From Castor canadensis (taxonomy: Eukaryota > Chordata > Mammalia > Rodentia > Castoridae), in NCBI RefSeq assembly GCF_047511655.1, contig NC_133402.1:62686951-62750950 (forward strand): a stretch of 64,000 bases of DNA, in the 5' to 3' direction. The translations under genes were made by a program, and so were the position numbers. Below are positions 45,888 through 58,578 of the stretch, piece after piece; positions within the stretch are counted from its first letter, which is position 1; every line of letters starts with the position of its first letter. The notes under the pieces are model-generated. The model was not told where the DNA came from. It made no database searches and saw nothing but the letters and a program-made list of their open reading frames with translations.

Positions 45888-46032
45888 CCATTCACTGAGT
45901 CCTTACACTACTACAAAGTAAGAAATATTTCTAACTCCCTTGTAGAGCTGAGGAAAGGGAGGACTAGAGAGGCAAAGTGTCTTGTCTAAGACTATGAGAT
46001 ACTGGTGTGAGAAGTCAAACCCAGATGCAAGA
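45888..46032 (+). mobile_element. MIR relic
   Basis: 'agctgaggaaagggaggact', 'gcaaagtgtcttgtctaaga' and 'gaagtcaaacccagatgc' fit MIR. Confidence 0.65.
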
Positions 46033-46767
46033 GATAAAGCTTAGAACATGGATGCAAGCCCCAGTGCCCAGGCCTTGACTTTGTGTCCCCTGGGCCCCAT
46101 CACAAGGCCAAGACTGCAGCAGCAGTGCCCCACCAGACTGGCCTCCCCAGGGGTCCAGTAGGTGAGGTTCCACCTCACCAAACAGGTTCTCCCACTCCCG
46201 ACCCCCTGCAACCCCTCCCATGCCTAGATCCCAACCCCCCCACCCACCCAGCATCCTTCTGGAACACATTCCTGAGCCTTGCCCAGGCCCTGCAGGAACC
46301 CAGCGAGAGGCATTTTCTTGCCCCCTCCTTCCACAGCTCATTTCCCCTGTGCTCTGTTTTACGTGGTCCTGAAAGGGCCTTTTTGGGAACCCTTACAGGT
46401 TGGAGATCACCGTGCAGTGACTTTGGGTTTGTGTATGCAGGAAACATAAGAAAATTCCACTGCCCCCAACATAGGGTCCAGATTTTCTTACTTGTTGTGA
46501 ACACTTCAGGCTGCTCCTCCTCAAGGTTGTCTGCTGTGGGGAGCAAGGGGACAATGTGGCAGACACAAGGAACTTGTGGGTTCTAAAATGGCCCAAACAC
46601 CTGGGTAGCTATTCCAGGCAGGCCTCTCATTTTTCAGGATGGCACTTGTTTTCCTTAGGGATTTTTCTGGAGAACATTGTGAACTCATGGGCAACTAAGT
46701 GACACTCTGACTTGACAGGTACCTTTTTCCAAATCATTTATGGGATTGCGCAGCAAGAACAGGGAGA
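46033..46767. other. Unassigned sequence with overlapping ORFs
   Basis: A plus ORF of 167 codons (46083-46586) and a minus ORF of 123 (46175-46546) overlap. Both are Pro/Gly-rich with no known domain, and I see no reason to call either a gene. Confidence 0.4.
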
Positions 46768-46862
46768 GAGACTGGAGACATAGCTCATGTGGAAGAGCGC
46801 ATGCCTAGCACGTGCAAGGCCCTGAGTTCAAACCCCAGTGCTGCCAAAAAAAAGAAAAAAAT
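46768..46862 (+). mobile_element. ID-like SINE
   Basis: 'gagacatagctcatgtggaa' with box B 'gagttcaaaccccag' and an A-tail. Confidence 0.88.
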
Positions 46863-48068
46863 GGGGAGAAAAGAATTTATGTTTTATAGGTACCCTGATA
46901 TTTATGATAGGCTCCATTTTATTATGCCCAAGAAGAAAGGGAGAACCTGTCTTCACCATACTGGAGTCTGACTCTCAGGACATCTGGGACTCATCCTTCC
47001 AGGACAATGTCCCGTGCCATAATAGAGTAAATGATGGCCTGGGGGCTAAGATATTCCTGCGAAGCAGTAAGATGTGGAGAAGGTGGTAGACTTGCCACCT
47101 CTTCTCTTTAACCTCTGCTTAGCAGGCTCTCCCGGGGAGCACAGTGATTTATGCCACTGGCTGTGGATCCTTTGTGTGTTAAGGTGAAAAACTGGCACCC
47201 ATTATTGCAAAGCTTTGCACTTGGCAAGACATAAGTAATACCAGGAACCAAATGACGGGCTCCTGGGCAGGATTTCACCTGTGCCATCTTTCCTATTTGG
47301 TCCTTCCTCTAGGAGTTAAAATTGGCAAGAAGAAAATATCAAAATAAAAAATTTCAAAAATCAACTCAAAACCAAAAAAATCAAAAAAGCAGCAGTTACA
47401 ACAGGATAAGAACACTTGGACTCAGCTCTCTTATTTTCTTCTATGTTTATCTGCAGAAATATCTGTGTTTAAATACATTTTTGTACTTTGTGATATTTCC
47501 GTCGACTAAAATAGGACGACTAGGAGGGAACGCTCAGCTGAGGTCTATAACCACCGTCACAGCGAACTTACAGTGGGGTGGGGATGCACTAAGACAGAAT
47601 TGAGGATTGTGGAGTAAAGAACCACCCCGGTCATCTTCAAGTGAGGGGTGCATCGTGGCGAGAGTGCCATTTTGTGCTGGCACATGTTCAGATGACTTCC
47701 CTCCTCCTTGCAGCTTTCCACGTGTACGTTTATACTTGCAGAGGATCAGGCTGGGAAGGATGGGAAGGATGGGAAGGATGGGAGGTGTGAGCAGGCAGGC
47801 TGTGGCGCCTTCTCTTCAGTCAAGTTTCAAAGGTGATCATGCTCCTTAGATTTCCAACAGCTTTTAGGAATTCCTTTGCTATTTAAGAAAAGAATTTGAA
47901 GGTCAGAAACTGATAGTGGACTTCTCAGAGGAGAGGAAAAAGTCATTTACAAGTGAACCAAAGTCATGTCATGTCTATGTGCAGATTTTCCTTCCCTGAC
48001 AAGCTGTGGATTTTGAGTTGATGGTGTATGTCAATATTTTTTCATTCCCTTCTCTGTTCTCCTTCTAG
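46863..48068. other. Unassigned sequence
   Basis: Nothing recognised except the short GGGAAGGAT repeat at 47753-47784. Confidence 0.4.
47753..47784. repeat. GGGAAGGAT 9-bp tandem repeat
   Basis: Three and a half copies, nearly perfect. Confidence 0.95.
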
Positions 48069-48200
48069 TACCCTTCCTTCCTTCCTTCCTTCCTTCTTTC
48101 CTTCCTTCCTTTCCTTCCTTCCTTCCTTCCTTCCTTCCTTCCTTCCTTCCTTCCTTCCTTCCTTCCTTCCTTCCTTCCTTCCTCTCTTCTCTTCTCTTCC

Positions 48201-48257
<57 letters not shown>
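48069..48257. repeat. Long (CCTT)n-(CT)n microsatellite
   Basis: About 120 bp of CCTT units, a TCTTC-type bridge, then about 25 CT units. The longest simple repeat in the window, ending at a SINE. Confidence 0.97.
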
Positions 48258-48261
<4 letters not shown>

Positions 48262-48492
48262 GTAGTGGAGCTAGAACTCAGGGCCTAACACTTGCTAGGC
48301 AAGTGGTCTGAACCATGGTCTTAGTCCTTTTTGCTTTTTGAGTTTGGTTTTCAAATAGAATTGCACTTTGGCTCAGGCTGGCCTCAAACCCTAAGCACTT
48401 ACCTCCATCACCTCAGTAGCTGGGACCACAGGCATATGCTACCACACAGGCTTGTTCTGGAGATAGGATCTCACTGACTTTTGCCCTGCTGC
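48258..48492 (-). mobile_element. Composite SINE (ID + B1)
   Basis: Antisense ID unit ('gctagaactcagggcctaac') directly after the microsatellite, then a B1-like unit. Confidence 0.85.
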
Positions 48493-49230
48493 TGTTCCCA
48501 TTTTACACGTTACAGCTTTTTTAATTGTTCCATAGTTCTTAGATATTCTTTTCTGGTGTGTGTTTTCTCAGTTTTTTTTTTCTTCCTCCTTTTTCAGGTT
48601 TAGAAGTGTGTGTTTGCATTGGTGTTTGAATCTTTCTTAAAGTTCACACCTATCTGGAATTACTTATCTTTGGTGCATGTTGTCTACTTTTTCCATTGAA
48701 ATCCTTAGCATAAGGATTTAAAATTCCCAATCTACTAATCTCAGCATTCCTGCCATAGCTGGAGGTAGTTCTGATGCTTGCTCTGTCTCCTCAAACTGTT
48801 TTGTTTGTTTTTTGTTGAAAACTAGACATGACACGGTCAACAGGAACATGTAAACTTTGACTTGTCAAATTCTATGCTGTGTGAAATACTAACTACTTTA
48901 TGTATTTTTTTTAAAAAGAAAGAAAACTAGACATATATTCTGGGTCATAAAACAAAACAAAATAAAAGACAAACTTGGTACTGGTTCCTGCAGAGATTTC
49001 TTCCCTGGGTTTCTGCTCTGGGGCTCTCTGTATCCACCTGTCCATCTCTGCAGTTTGGGAGCGGGTGGCAGTTTGATCTGTGACAGCTCTAAGATGAATT
49101 ACTGATTGTTCACTTCAGCTTGTTACTTGTTGCTTTTCACTTGTTAGTGACAATTTCCAACCTGTCATTCTGGAAAGTGGAAGTCCTCAGTGTATATTCT
49201 TTAATCACAGGAAACAAAAACCTTCTGACT
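48493..49230 (-). mobile_element. Old L1M fragment
   Basis: 'gttccatagttcttagatat', 'tttttccattgaaatcctta' and 'ttgttgaaaactagacatg' follow the antisense old-L1 pattern. Confidence 0.6.
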
Positions 49231-50321
49231 AACTTATGAGGGGAAAAGAGTGAGGCAGAATTTATTGCAAGGCGGTGGGTTAGCTTGCCAGAGGCATGAA
49301 ATCCTGTGCAGGTGAGTAATGGAAAGTGTAGAATAAGAGCAGCTTGGCTTGCAGGCCCACCTTGGGTCACACGCCTCCCCTGGCCTAGTAGAAGAGTCCC
49401 TCCAAGGTTCAGTGGGAGTCATCTTTACTAAAGGAAATTTGTGGTACTGCTGGTAGAAGAAGGGGGTGTATTACAGAGAGAAGTACCTTTGTCCAGAAGA
49501 AAACAACTTCTGAAATTCTGACTCATTTCAGGCCACTTCCCACTGGGATGGAGGGCCACACTTAATTTTAAATCGAAGACTCCAAGAATTCTTGTTCAGT
49601 GTTAGAATTTTGTGTACCCTTTATAGTAGTGGACTTTTAGTTATTAAAGAAGGGGTATTGAGATGAGCATTATATAAACTACATTGAGAACAATTATACA
49701 AACTACCTCAAAATACGGGACTACCATTAATTATGTGATTTTTTTAGATTTCTTTCATTTGACATGTATCTGTCTTATGTCTCCCTTCACTCATTTTAGG
49801 TTCCATTAAGGGAAAAAGTTTTCCTAGGTAATATCTTCCTAATGTTTCTTTTTTACTTGATCCAAAACCTGCCTTGTCTTGCCAAGGAAATTAAAGGTAA
49901 ACAAATCAAGAGGCCCAGCAGCCTACTTGCCAGTGGTTTGGGGAATAAGGAACCATGGCTTCCCAGTCCTGATCCTCATCTGTTTCTGCTTACCTAGTGC
50001 ATCAACTTGAGATCTGTTGCAGACAACAGAATCCACTCAAGCTAGGTGGGGTTGAATTGGATTTTTCACAGGCATCAGTTGGCTTACAAAGTCGCTAGAT
50101 GATTTGGAGGAGAAGACGCAAGGTTGAGCTTCCTGAACAAGAATTGTGATGCCTCTGCTATGAGCAGGAACAGTGACAGGAAGAGCAGAATCATAAAGCT
50201 TTTCACCAAGGCCTCTTACTACTAATAGAGATGGTCTGTGTCACACTTTGAGAAAACTGACTTTGGGCATGACCCTGGGAAGACAAGCTAGGAAAGGATA
50301 TTGTATAAGATTATCATAGGG
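49231..50321. other. Unassigned sequence
   Basis: Nothing recognised. Confidence 0.4.
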
Positions 50322-50417
50322 CTGGCAGAGTGGCTCAAGTGGTAAAGCACCTGCCTAGCAAGTGTGAGGCCCTGAGTTCAAACCTCAGCACCTCCAATAA
50401 GAAAAGAAAAAAAAAGG
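50322..50417 (+). mobile_element. ID-like SINE
   Basis: 'ggctggcagagtggctcaag' with box B and an A-rich tail. It is the last SINE before the repeat-free block that leads to PAQR9. Confidence 0.9.
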
Positions 50418-51544
50418 AGTATCACAGTCACAGAGGCTGAGGAGAGAGTGTCTCATGGAGAAGGGAATGAAAAGGATCGAAGAAATGTCTACCAGTGAAC
50501 TGAACAAGGAGGTGATTAGAAAGTTTAACAAGAGTCATTCTAGTGAGGCTGATGAAGCCAGAATGCAATGGGTGGGGAGTGAGTGATAAGAAAATATAGA
50601 CAAAATATAGTGCTCTTTCACAAAAGCCTGCTGGTAAAAGAGGAGAGAGAGGGGGTGGTCGTTAGAGAGTGACAGAGTGACGTAGTGTTTGCTGGCCAGC
50701 TGGGGGCTGGGCTGTGAGCACACTTCCCCTCCCCCTGTCTGCAACCAGACGCTCCTGAACTCCAACAGAAACACCACATCGATAGGATGTTTGGCTTGAC
50801 ATGGCATCCACAGGCCACGAACTTGTCCCCTGGTCCTTGTCCTCATACTTTCCAAGGGTGGAGATGAGTGGTATGCCTGTGTGCCACACAGCCAAGGGGT
50901 TGGATGAAGTGGATGCTGTTCTTGACAACCCATCATACCTTCCTACGGGAAACTAGCTCCACCCTGCTGGAGGATTTGGAAAGGGCTCAAGTCACACATC
51001 TTGTCTTCAGAACAGTCCATGTGACCTCAGGTAGGCCAACCAAAATACTCTTGTCCAAGAATTTGAATTCTGGGGACAGACACAAGGGGACCAGAGAATA
51101 GTTGACATTTGCCTATCTGGTAGCAGAGCCTTGAGAGGCTGGCGCTCCTGGCTGCAGTCTCTAGCATTGCCTGGCTAGAGACTGGTCCTTCCTGGTCCTT
51201 CCTGACCCATGGATCAACTCTATGCACTGAGTGAATTTCCCATTGTTCCTCCTCCAAACCTTTTCTTGCTTCATTGAGAACCAACAGCTTCTATCAGAAA
51301 CATGAGTCATGTGATTTAAACAGCAATTGCCACAGAGCTAAAGGTCTGAAGTTGGCTTCCTGGCTGCTATAAGAAGAACATGCCAAGGGCTCTTCTTAGG
51401 ACAAACTTACACTCTTCATTTCTGTCTGCTGATTTTTATTTTTTAAAAAGAGTAATTTTTGATTAGTGCTCCACATATTTTACTGGTACTTTAGAAATAC
51501 TTTGCTGAAGAATATCTTCTGAACACACAAGAGGCATACAGAAG
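50418..51544. other. Repeat-poor sequence beyond the proposed PAQR9 3' end
   Basis: No repeat recognised. A 133-codon minus ORF (50535-50936) shows no motif I know. Confidence 0.4.
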
Positions 51545-51572
51545 CAGTCCTAAATGCTGCGCTTACAAATAA

Positions 51573-51578
51573 TTTATT
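51573..51578 (-). terminator. Distal poly(A) signal candidate
   Basis: Minus-strand AATAAA followed 40-80 nt on by a TG-rich downstream element. It marks the left edge of the repeat-free block and is the best candidate for the distal PAQR9 3' end. Confidence 0.45.
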
Positions 51579-54500
51579 CACATTTTATACATTTGTTTTT
51601 CAGCAAAAAATGCATAGTTACATTATTTATACAGAATTTCATGTTCAAGACAGTAAGGAATAAATGTCTTCCAAAACCTAAATCATAGCAAACGATACAA
51701 GGGAAACGAGTCACAATTTGTTCAGCTACATGCACAGTTGACTGAAGAGATATCTATTTCTATAGATTATTTTGCTTAATTTCTCTGGGATTGTGATTAA
51801 CTAATGCTCTTCTGTCAGAATACACTATGGATTGGAACCCACCACAGACCAGGTGGGAAGTTCTCATCCCTGAGCCTGCCTCTCCAGCTGACTAAACCTA
51901 GCTCTTTTGGGTGTCAGGGTAGCCTAGGAAGAATTAATTTAGCAAGCAGTGGGAAAAATTCTTTCTTTATGCCTGCATTTTCCTTTAACTCCCTTCTTCC
52001 TCCATAATCACCATGAAATGAGTTAAAAACAAAATAAAACAAACAAAAAAAGAAAACAGACACACACCAAGGAGGTTTCTATTGTGTCACTGGTTGAATC
52101 CTCCCTCTGCCTCTGACCTGAGGAAACGTGAAGATGGCCCTTCAAATATTGTCCTTTATTGCAAAAGGGGACCTGGTGGTTGTACATTCTTGCCAATCTG
52201 ACTACAGTTACCATATTTAAATCCTTAGATTAGAAATGAATGCACCTCATAAGGCAGATGGTTGAGGGCCTGAAGTACACACGGAATCCTTTCAGGCTGG
52301 CTTTGTGGGAAGAGAAGGCTTTCAGGGTGGTGGAAATGGGCCGAGAAAAGTATGGAGGGAAGGTTCAAGTTCAGAGCCAACACACGCTTTCTGGAGAGGA
52401 AAGAGTAGGCACGGACTCCTCACCCAGCCCTGAAGTACAGAAAGCTTTTCCTGGTCCATGAAGCAAAGGCATGAGACTTCTCTCCTCTCTGAAGAAGCAA
52501 GGGACACAGTGCCTTGCTCTCTCCTTGTCACTGTGGTTACACTCACCAGCAGGAAATGTCCCCCTCCCCTTAGTGCCTGGACACTCAGTTCCTTGGTCAG
52601 AATAATTTTGCTCACAGCAAAACCATTTGGCAAAAAAAGACCACTGGTAAGCCTTCCGTGTAGAGGGAATTCAATGAAGAGTCTAACAAGAATTTTTAAA
52701 CCTTTTAAATTTAGTCTCGCTACACACTTAGGACCTATCTGACATCTTTTTTTTTTTCCTTTAAAAAATGGTTTTCATCCTTGTTTAAACTATACAGTAT
52801 TTACATTTTTAAAGACCTAGAAGGTCTTTCTTGTTTAGGTAAAAGGTTGAGGTGATTAAACAACCAGGACAAAGATGAGGTTTTCCAAAAAGCACTGGCT
52901 CCTACCTACGTGCTAAGGCCTATTTCTACAAATTGCTATTACAAACTTTTGGAATATAAAATTAAAATACTTTAAAATTTTTCCCAGGAATTGCCTCTAT
53001 TTTTTGCGTGCAGCATATTAAAAACAGATTATGCTTTCTAACTCAGATGGACCTGAAAGACAAAATGAAATTTTGTTCCAATGAATAGTGTCCCACTATT
53101 TCATTCAGAAACAAGATTTAATGACGGGGTGTCCTTTCTTGATGTTGTGATAAACTGAGAGACACAAGGCCATCTTTGTGACATGGCTCAGTGATCAGCT
53201 GAAGACCCTCCTACTCTGTCTGGAGTGTTTATTGCATATTTTGGGAGGTGCTGTAAGGCCTGAGAAGGGTGGCCTGCCATTTTTTACACACTTGAGAATA
53301 AGTTTGTACACTCAAGAGATTTTCCTTAAGAAATGCCCAGTTTGGAATAGCCTCAAGAGGTTGAGAAACAAAAGCATTAAAGTTCCTGTATTACATTTAG
53401 AAACACAAAACACTTGGAAGATTTTCAAAAGCTCAGCGCAAAGGCTGCTTTTTCATTGAGTGAAACAGAAAAAAAGTGAACCTGTAAGTGTGTGTTCAGA
53501 GCTCTCAAAAGTTGTGTCGTGCCACAATTAATAGCTAAGTGAGCATTCTTGGCCCCTGATGTATAAATAAACACTCTAATTCTGCAACTTGCTCCCAGAC
53601 TCTGTAAGAAGATGATTTAAAACAAAACAAAAAAAAGCCTGCAAACTCCTTAGAAATTTGCAAGCCAGAAACGCAATACAGTTGTCCTTTTTAAAATGAT
53701 AAGCGAAAATGGTGTTGAGGTATTTGGAACAGTGACTAAGAATTGACATCCATTTTTTGCAATTAAGAAATAATTATTCACAATATTAAAGAAATCAAAT
53801 CTTCAGTAGGAGGGCAAGAGGCCTCTCACAAAGGAATCCAGCAGTGATCAGGAAACGCCATTGAAGGTTTCCTGTACCAGTGAGCCTAGCTAGGCTTGCA
53901 GGCTTTCTCTCTGATAGTATGTCAGAGAGTACTACAATTCTTCAAGAAAATGATTCAAAAGTGGATTTCCAATTGGCTGGTGCTAACCCCCAATGCCTGT
54001 TCGAGTTATGTTGTAATTTTATGGAAACAAATTAGGGACGTTAAGCCAGGGAGAAAATGCCCTACTCAAAATATATCCCAGCACCCTGTGCTCAAGTCAA
54101 ATGTTACAGGATGTAGTTCAGATGCCAGATGGAATTCCTTGCTACCTGTCTGGGCACTTACACCTTAGGAGTTCACATGCTTTTCTAAGGAAAAAATTTA
54201 TACCCCAAACTGTCCAGAGTTCAACTTTCTGCCCCAGTCTAGCTGTGTCCTTCTGGTTCTCTCTTTCCCATGCCCACTTCCTGTCTTTTTTTACCCCTGT
54301 TTTGAAAAACGATTTCCACCAGATGTATTGTTTCTACAGTATGTTCTAAACAACCCAAAGATCTTAAAACAGGAAAAGGGCTAGGGCATTAATTAGTTTT
54401 ATTTTTGGAGATTTAAGCATTTAAACTCATTTGTGAGTGTGTTCTGTGTTTTACTTTATTATACTGTCTATAAAATTCACTTAATGTTAGCACAATTTGG

Positions 54501-57500
54501 CACTTTGAATGAATCACACTTTATAATGATCTTGACACTATTAGCCTCCCAACAGTTATTGTCATTATTATCTTTATTAGTAGCAAAGATAAGATTTTTC
54601 ATTTCTGCACACTATCCCTTCATCTGAATTGTACATTAAAATTTTCAAGTTTTTTTAACCTTAGTCCTTGGAGCAGACAGAAAAACAAGAAACTGACTGC
54701 AGATAAATTAACAGATTGATTCAGGTAAGATTCTATGCTCTTATGCTAATAGGAGAAAAGATCCAAACTTCTAACTCTGCTCCACCACAAGACAAAGTAA
54801 TGACTGTCAATAATACAGACGGATGGACGGATCCTTGTCCAGTGTCTTGTATACAGAAAAGGTGTTCAGTGGTCCTTAACAGGATTACATGAATGAATGA
54901 GCAATGACTCAAAAGCCCTAACAGAACCAAGTCAGCAGTGTAAACTTCAACAGATAAACAACAAATGGAAAAAAAACAGATGAAGAACAAGATGACAAAA
55001 TCATTTAAGTGGCCAATAACACTTTAAGATTTTATAATCTAAGATCTAATTTTGAAGACAGCTATCTCTTGCTTTGCTCTATTTAAAAATTATATGTTGT
55101 TAATAAAAGGAATATATATCTAAATATTATATATAATATATCCAATTAGCATCCCTATCTGTTATTGCTGTTAGCCTTGATTCAGCACCAAATCAGACAA
55201 AAATGATAAAAATCACCTCCCTCCCCAAGTTTTACATTCTTAGAAATGGTTCCCATGACATAGGATGATGAGTTAGGCTAACTGGTTTGCAGGACTGCAA
55301 GCACTTAGAGGCACGATTTATGAATGGAAGTTGTGAAGGCCACTCTGGTTGGTTCGGGAACCCCACACTTTCTTCCAGGGCTATTTATGGAAAGTGTAGG
55401 GCCAGTGGAAAAAGATCACGTTTATTTTTACAAACCAGTCATGACATGAAAAAAGGATACTACTTCCTCTCCCTGGGAAGGTCACCTTCTTTACCTGAGC
55501 TGCAAGGAGGACAGGAAAGAGAGGAAACCCATTAACCAATGAAGTCAGCCCCAGGGACCCACGCACAGGGTGACAAGCACAGAAGACAGACACCCTCATT
55601 TCTCAGGCATGACTCCAATGTGCTCCTCCTTGAGCTGTCACCTAGATCATGACTGACAAGTAAAAATAAAATGTATTACATAATGTGCTTCCCAAATTCT
55701 ACTGCTAAAATAGACTGTATGAAGACAATGGGGTGAGCTCTTATTCTTAATTTGTCCTATATTTCAAACAGTTGAGCACAATAAAGCAAAGCCAACTTTG
55801 AATGGATGTGGCAAAACAAAGAGGGTGGAAAAATATTTCTAAGATATTTATTCTGATTCCCACATTTCCCTGAAGTGTGTAATAAACCTGGAGAGTTTCA
55901 TGCAAATGTGGAGAGTCAGTGAACAACTACTTCTTAAACAGTATCATCTTTCTTGACAGAAATCTGATATACCATTTGGCGAATAACCTACATAGTTAGA
56001 CAAACCATCCCTGGTCTTAAATAGCATATGTGGTACCTATTTGCGAATATGAAGCGAAGCCAAACCACTGCTTTCAACCAGAACGTTTTCTTGCCAGTGT
56101 AATACATGGTACGGAACATCTAAGGCAGAAGAGGAAGAAAGAGTAGGAGGAGGAAAAGGCAGATGAAAGGGAGGTGAGTCCTCATTCTGTCTGGAAATCT
56201 TTCCCAGGAAAAGTGTGCCATCTCACTGGTTAGTGCAGCAGTCACTTCAAAATGATATGGGTAGCATTTTATCCTTAAATGGCCTCTGCAGAAGACACAG
56301 GGCAAGAAGACAATTGTTTGTGGACACAGAAGAGCTCCAAGAAAAATTTAAAATGACAAATGCTGAGGTTATTTTCTGTTCTCAAACTCATAGCTCCTTT
56401 GAAAGTTCCTTCTGAAGGGGAGTTCCCATTTGCCAAGGAAGCTGTAGCATACTCAGCCCAGCTCCCTAGCTTCTGAACCAACATTCTGTGTGGCTCAAAG
56501 AGATAAGAGTGACATGAGATAAGCTTGTGTGTGAAAATATCCTGGTTAACAGTTGTCCTTGAACTTGTGCTGAATGAAGTCAGAGCAGAGGAATAATGTC
56601 CGTGGTAAGTACAACTTACCAACCTCTGTAACCTAACAGGAATTCCCTTGAACTTGGCAAAGGACAAGACACTAGCTTTCATTACGAGTTGTGCAAAGGG
56701 TATTCACAATCCCATTAGGAGGACCTGAATTAATTGTAGACATCCCTGTGCTTAATTTCTGTGTGCAAATTAGTACACACAAGGATATGTCTCCTTCAGG
56801 GAACTGTCCTGAACTCTGTTCATCAGCACAGTAGCAATTTAAAGTATCAATAAAACAGCAGTGCTTTTAGGAGTGCCATCCAATCAGTGCTGAGGTAAGG
56901 ATTCGCCAATCTTATGTGCATTAGGCCATAAAGACTTAACCCAAACCATTTACCAAGCAGTATCAACAAGTATTTAAATAAGCTAACTCAGTGGTTTGGG
57001 TTCATCCAGAGTGGCCATTTCAATTGCATGTTAGCATTTATAAGAAATATCTAAATAACACCAACCAACCTGGCCATTTGAAAGCACCTTGCGATGTGTT
57101 TGTTGATTTTTCTAGGACTCAGGGTGACTGACAACCATTGCCATAGATCTGGACCCAAATGAGACCTTAGTGTTTAACTGGGCAATGTAACCTTACTTAA
57201 CTCAAAAATTTCAGTTACAACCCAAGTAATAACAGGCCTGACTTTCGTAATATGAAGTCTCATTTATTCCTGAAGATTACACTTTCAGTTTTAAGCAAGG
57301 ATGGATGGCATGAGTGCCCTCTTGCCCTCCCCCACGGCTGCATTAGGAACCACAGTCACATTAGTGGGTTGGCTCTGTCTCCAGAAAGAGAAGTCAAATG
57401 CCCTGTGCGCCCCTATGTAAGCCACTTCCAATCCTACTCAAAACTTAAAGGCCACACCATCTTCCTTCCTTCCTGGGTGGAATGTCAAAACGTGGATTTG

Positions 57501-58227
57501 CAATAAAATAAGAAACCATGATTTCTGCTACTCTCCCCATTCAAGAAACTGTGTCTGAGGACCAGTCATTTGGGAATTGCTTCAAAAGGTGCATTTATTC
57601 CAGTGGCAATTGAAATAAGTAGAGAGGAAAGAATAAGATAAAAAACAAAACAAACAACAACAAAAAAAAACTGGGATGGATTTTGTGGAATACATTGAAG
57701 AGGAATCTGGGATCTATACAAACCACTTGAGCTTCCTCACCAACAGTCTAAACCAGAGTCCCTAAGGTAGAGTCATTCACAGTGGATCATGACACTCACA
57801 GGCCTTCAGAAAACACTGCTTTAAGAAAGTAAGTTGAGAACTCTCCAGGTTCCAGTGTGCGCAATGTAGAAGGCTGCAAACTTCTAAATTATGTGACAAA
57901 GAAAATTCAGTGCATATCACAGGCTTTGATAATTTATGAAATAAACTTGTATATATTATTATTTAAATAATATCTGAGAAACATTTTGAAATCATTTGCT
58001 CCTGTTTACATTCCATGCACTCTAGCAGGTTAAGCCCTTGGGTCTGTGTCTTTGTGCCCCATTTTCTACAAAGCTCCATTCTTTTCACAAATCCAGACAT
58101 TCCTCAGGCTAAAATGGGAATACCCAGAGATTTTGTCTATCCACTATACAACATACCTAACCTCTGGAGGGCTACCTGTTACTATCGCCGACACAGAAGA
58201 CCATTAGAATAGCCAACTGTTTGGGGC

Positions 58228-58245
58228 TTTATTTGGGACTTTATT
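58228..58245 (-). terminator. Proximal PAQR9 poly(A) signals (two AATAAA)
   Basis: Two minus-strand AATAAA hexamers lie at 58240-58245 and 58228-58233, about 340-350 nt past the stop codon. A T/G-rich stretch follows on the minus strand (complement of about 58175-58200). They could give a short mRNA isoform. Confidence 0.5.
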
Positions 58246-58578
58246 CGCTGCCTTTGTAAAATCCCTGGACATCACCGACACTACCTGCATATTTTTCCCA
58301 GGGCCAAGAACCAGCAGGCCCCTTCCTCCTGCGGGATCCCATCTCCCTCTTCCAAAGCCCCAAGTGGACTGGGAATTAATCCTCCCTGGTCGCAATGAAC
58401 TTCCTTTCCCCCCTTGTGGCTTTGCAGCATCCTTCTCTACTTCTCTAGCATAGAAGGAAACACAACAAAACCTGAAAACAAACCAACAACAGAAACTCCA
58501 AACAGGTGGGCAAACCAGCAGGAGCCTCCTTCTCCTCCTCCTCCTCGTTTTTCCTCCTTGGTGGCAGTGGTGGCAGGC

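Larger units (their letters stand above)
51545..58578 (-). other. PAQR9: Proposed long 3' UTR of PAQR9
   Basis: From the PAQR9 stop codon leftward, about 7 kb is AT-rich and contains no composite SINE or L1 that I can recognise, although the rest of the intergenic window carries one every 1-2 kb. The minus strand reaches AATAAA at 51573-51578, and just past the expected cleavage point there is a TG-rich stretch (complement of about 51495-51535), the usual layout of a strong poly(A) site. Short ORFs inside (for example 52240-52461 plus, 56275-56682 minus) resemble nothing I know. Insertion-poor sequence next to a single-exon gene fits a transcribed UTR, but conserved regulatory DNA would look the same. 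Extent is inference. Confidence 0.55.

Noticed and set aside
46083-46586. 167-codon plus-strand ORF as a gene
   Set aside because: Pro/Ser-rich, no domain, with a 123-codon ORF opposite. No splice sites or conservation evidence available.
48028-48288. 86-codon Pro/Ser/Leu-rich ORF
   Set aside because: Pure translation of the CCTT/CT microsatellite.
1-58000. PCOLCE2, CHST2 or U2SURP exons expected near PAQR9
   Set aside because: I looked for their characteristic coding sequence (CUB domains, sulfotransferase, RRM) among the translated frames and saw none in this window.
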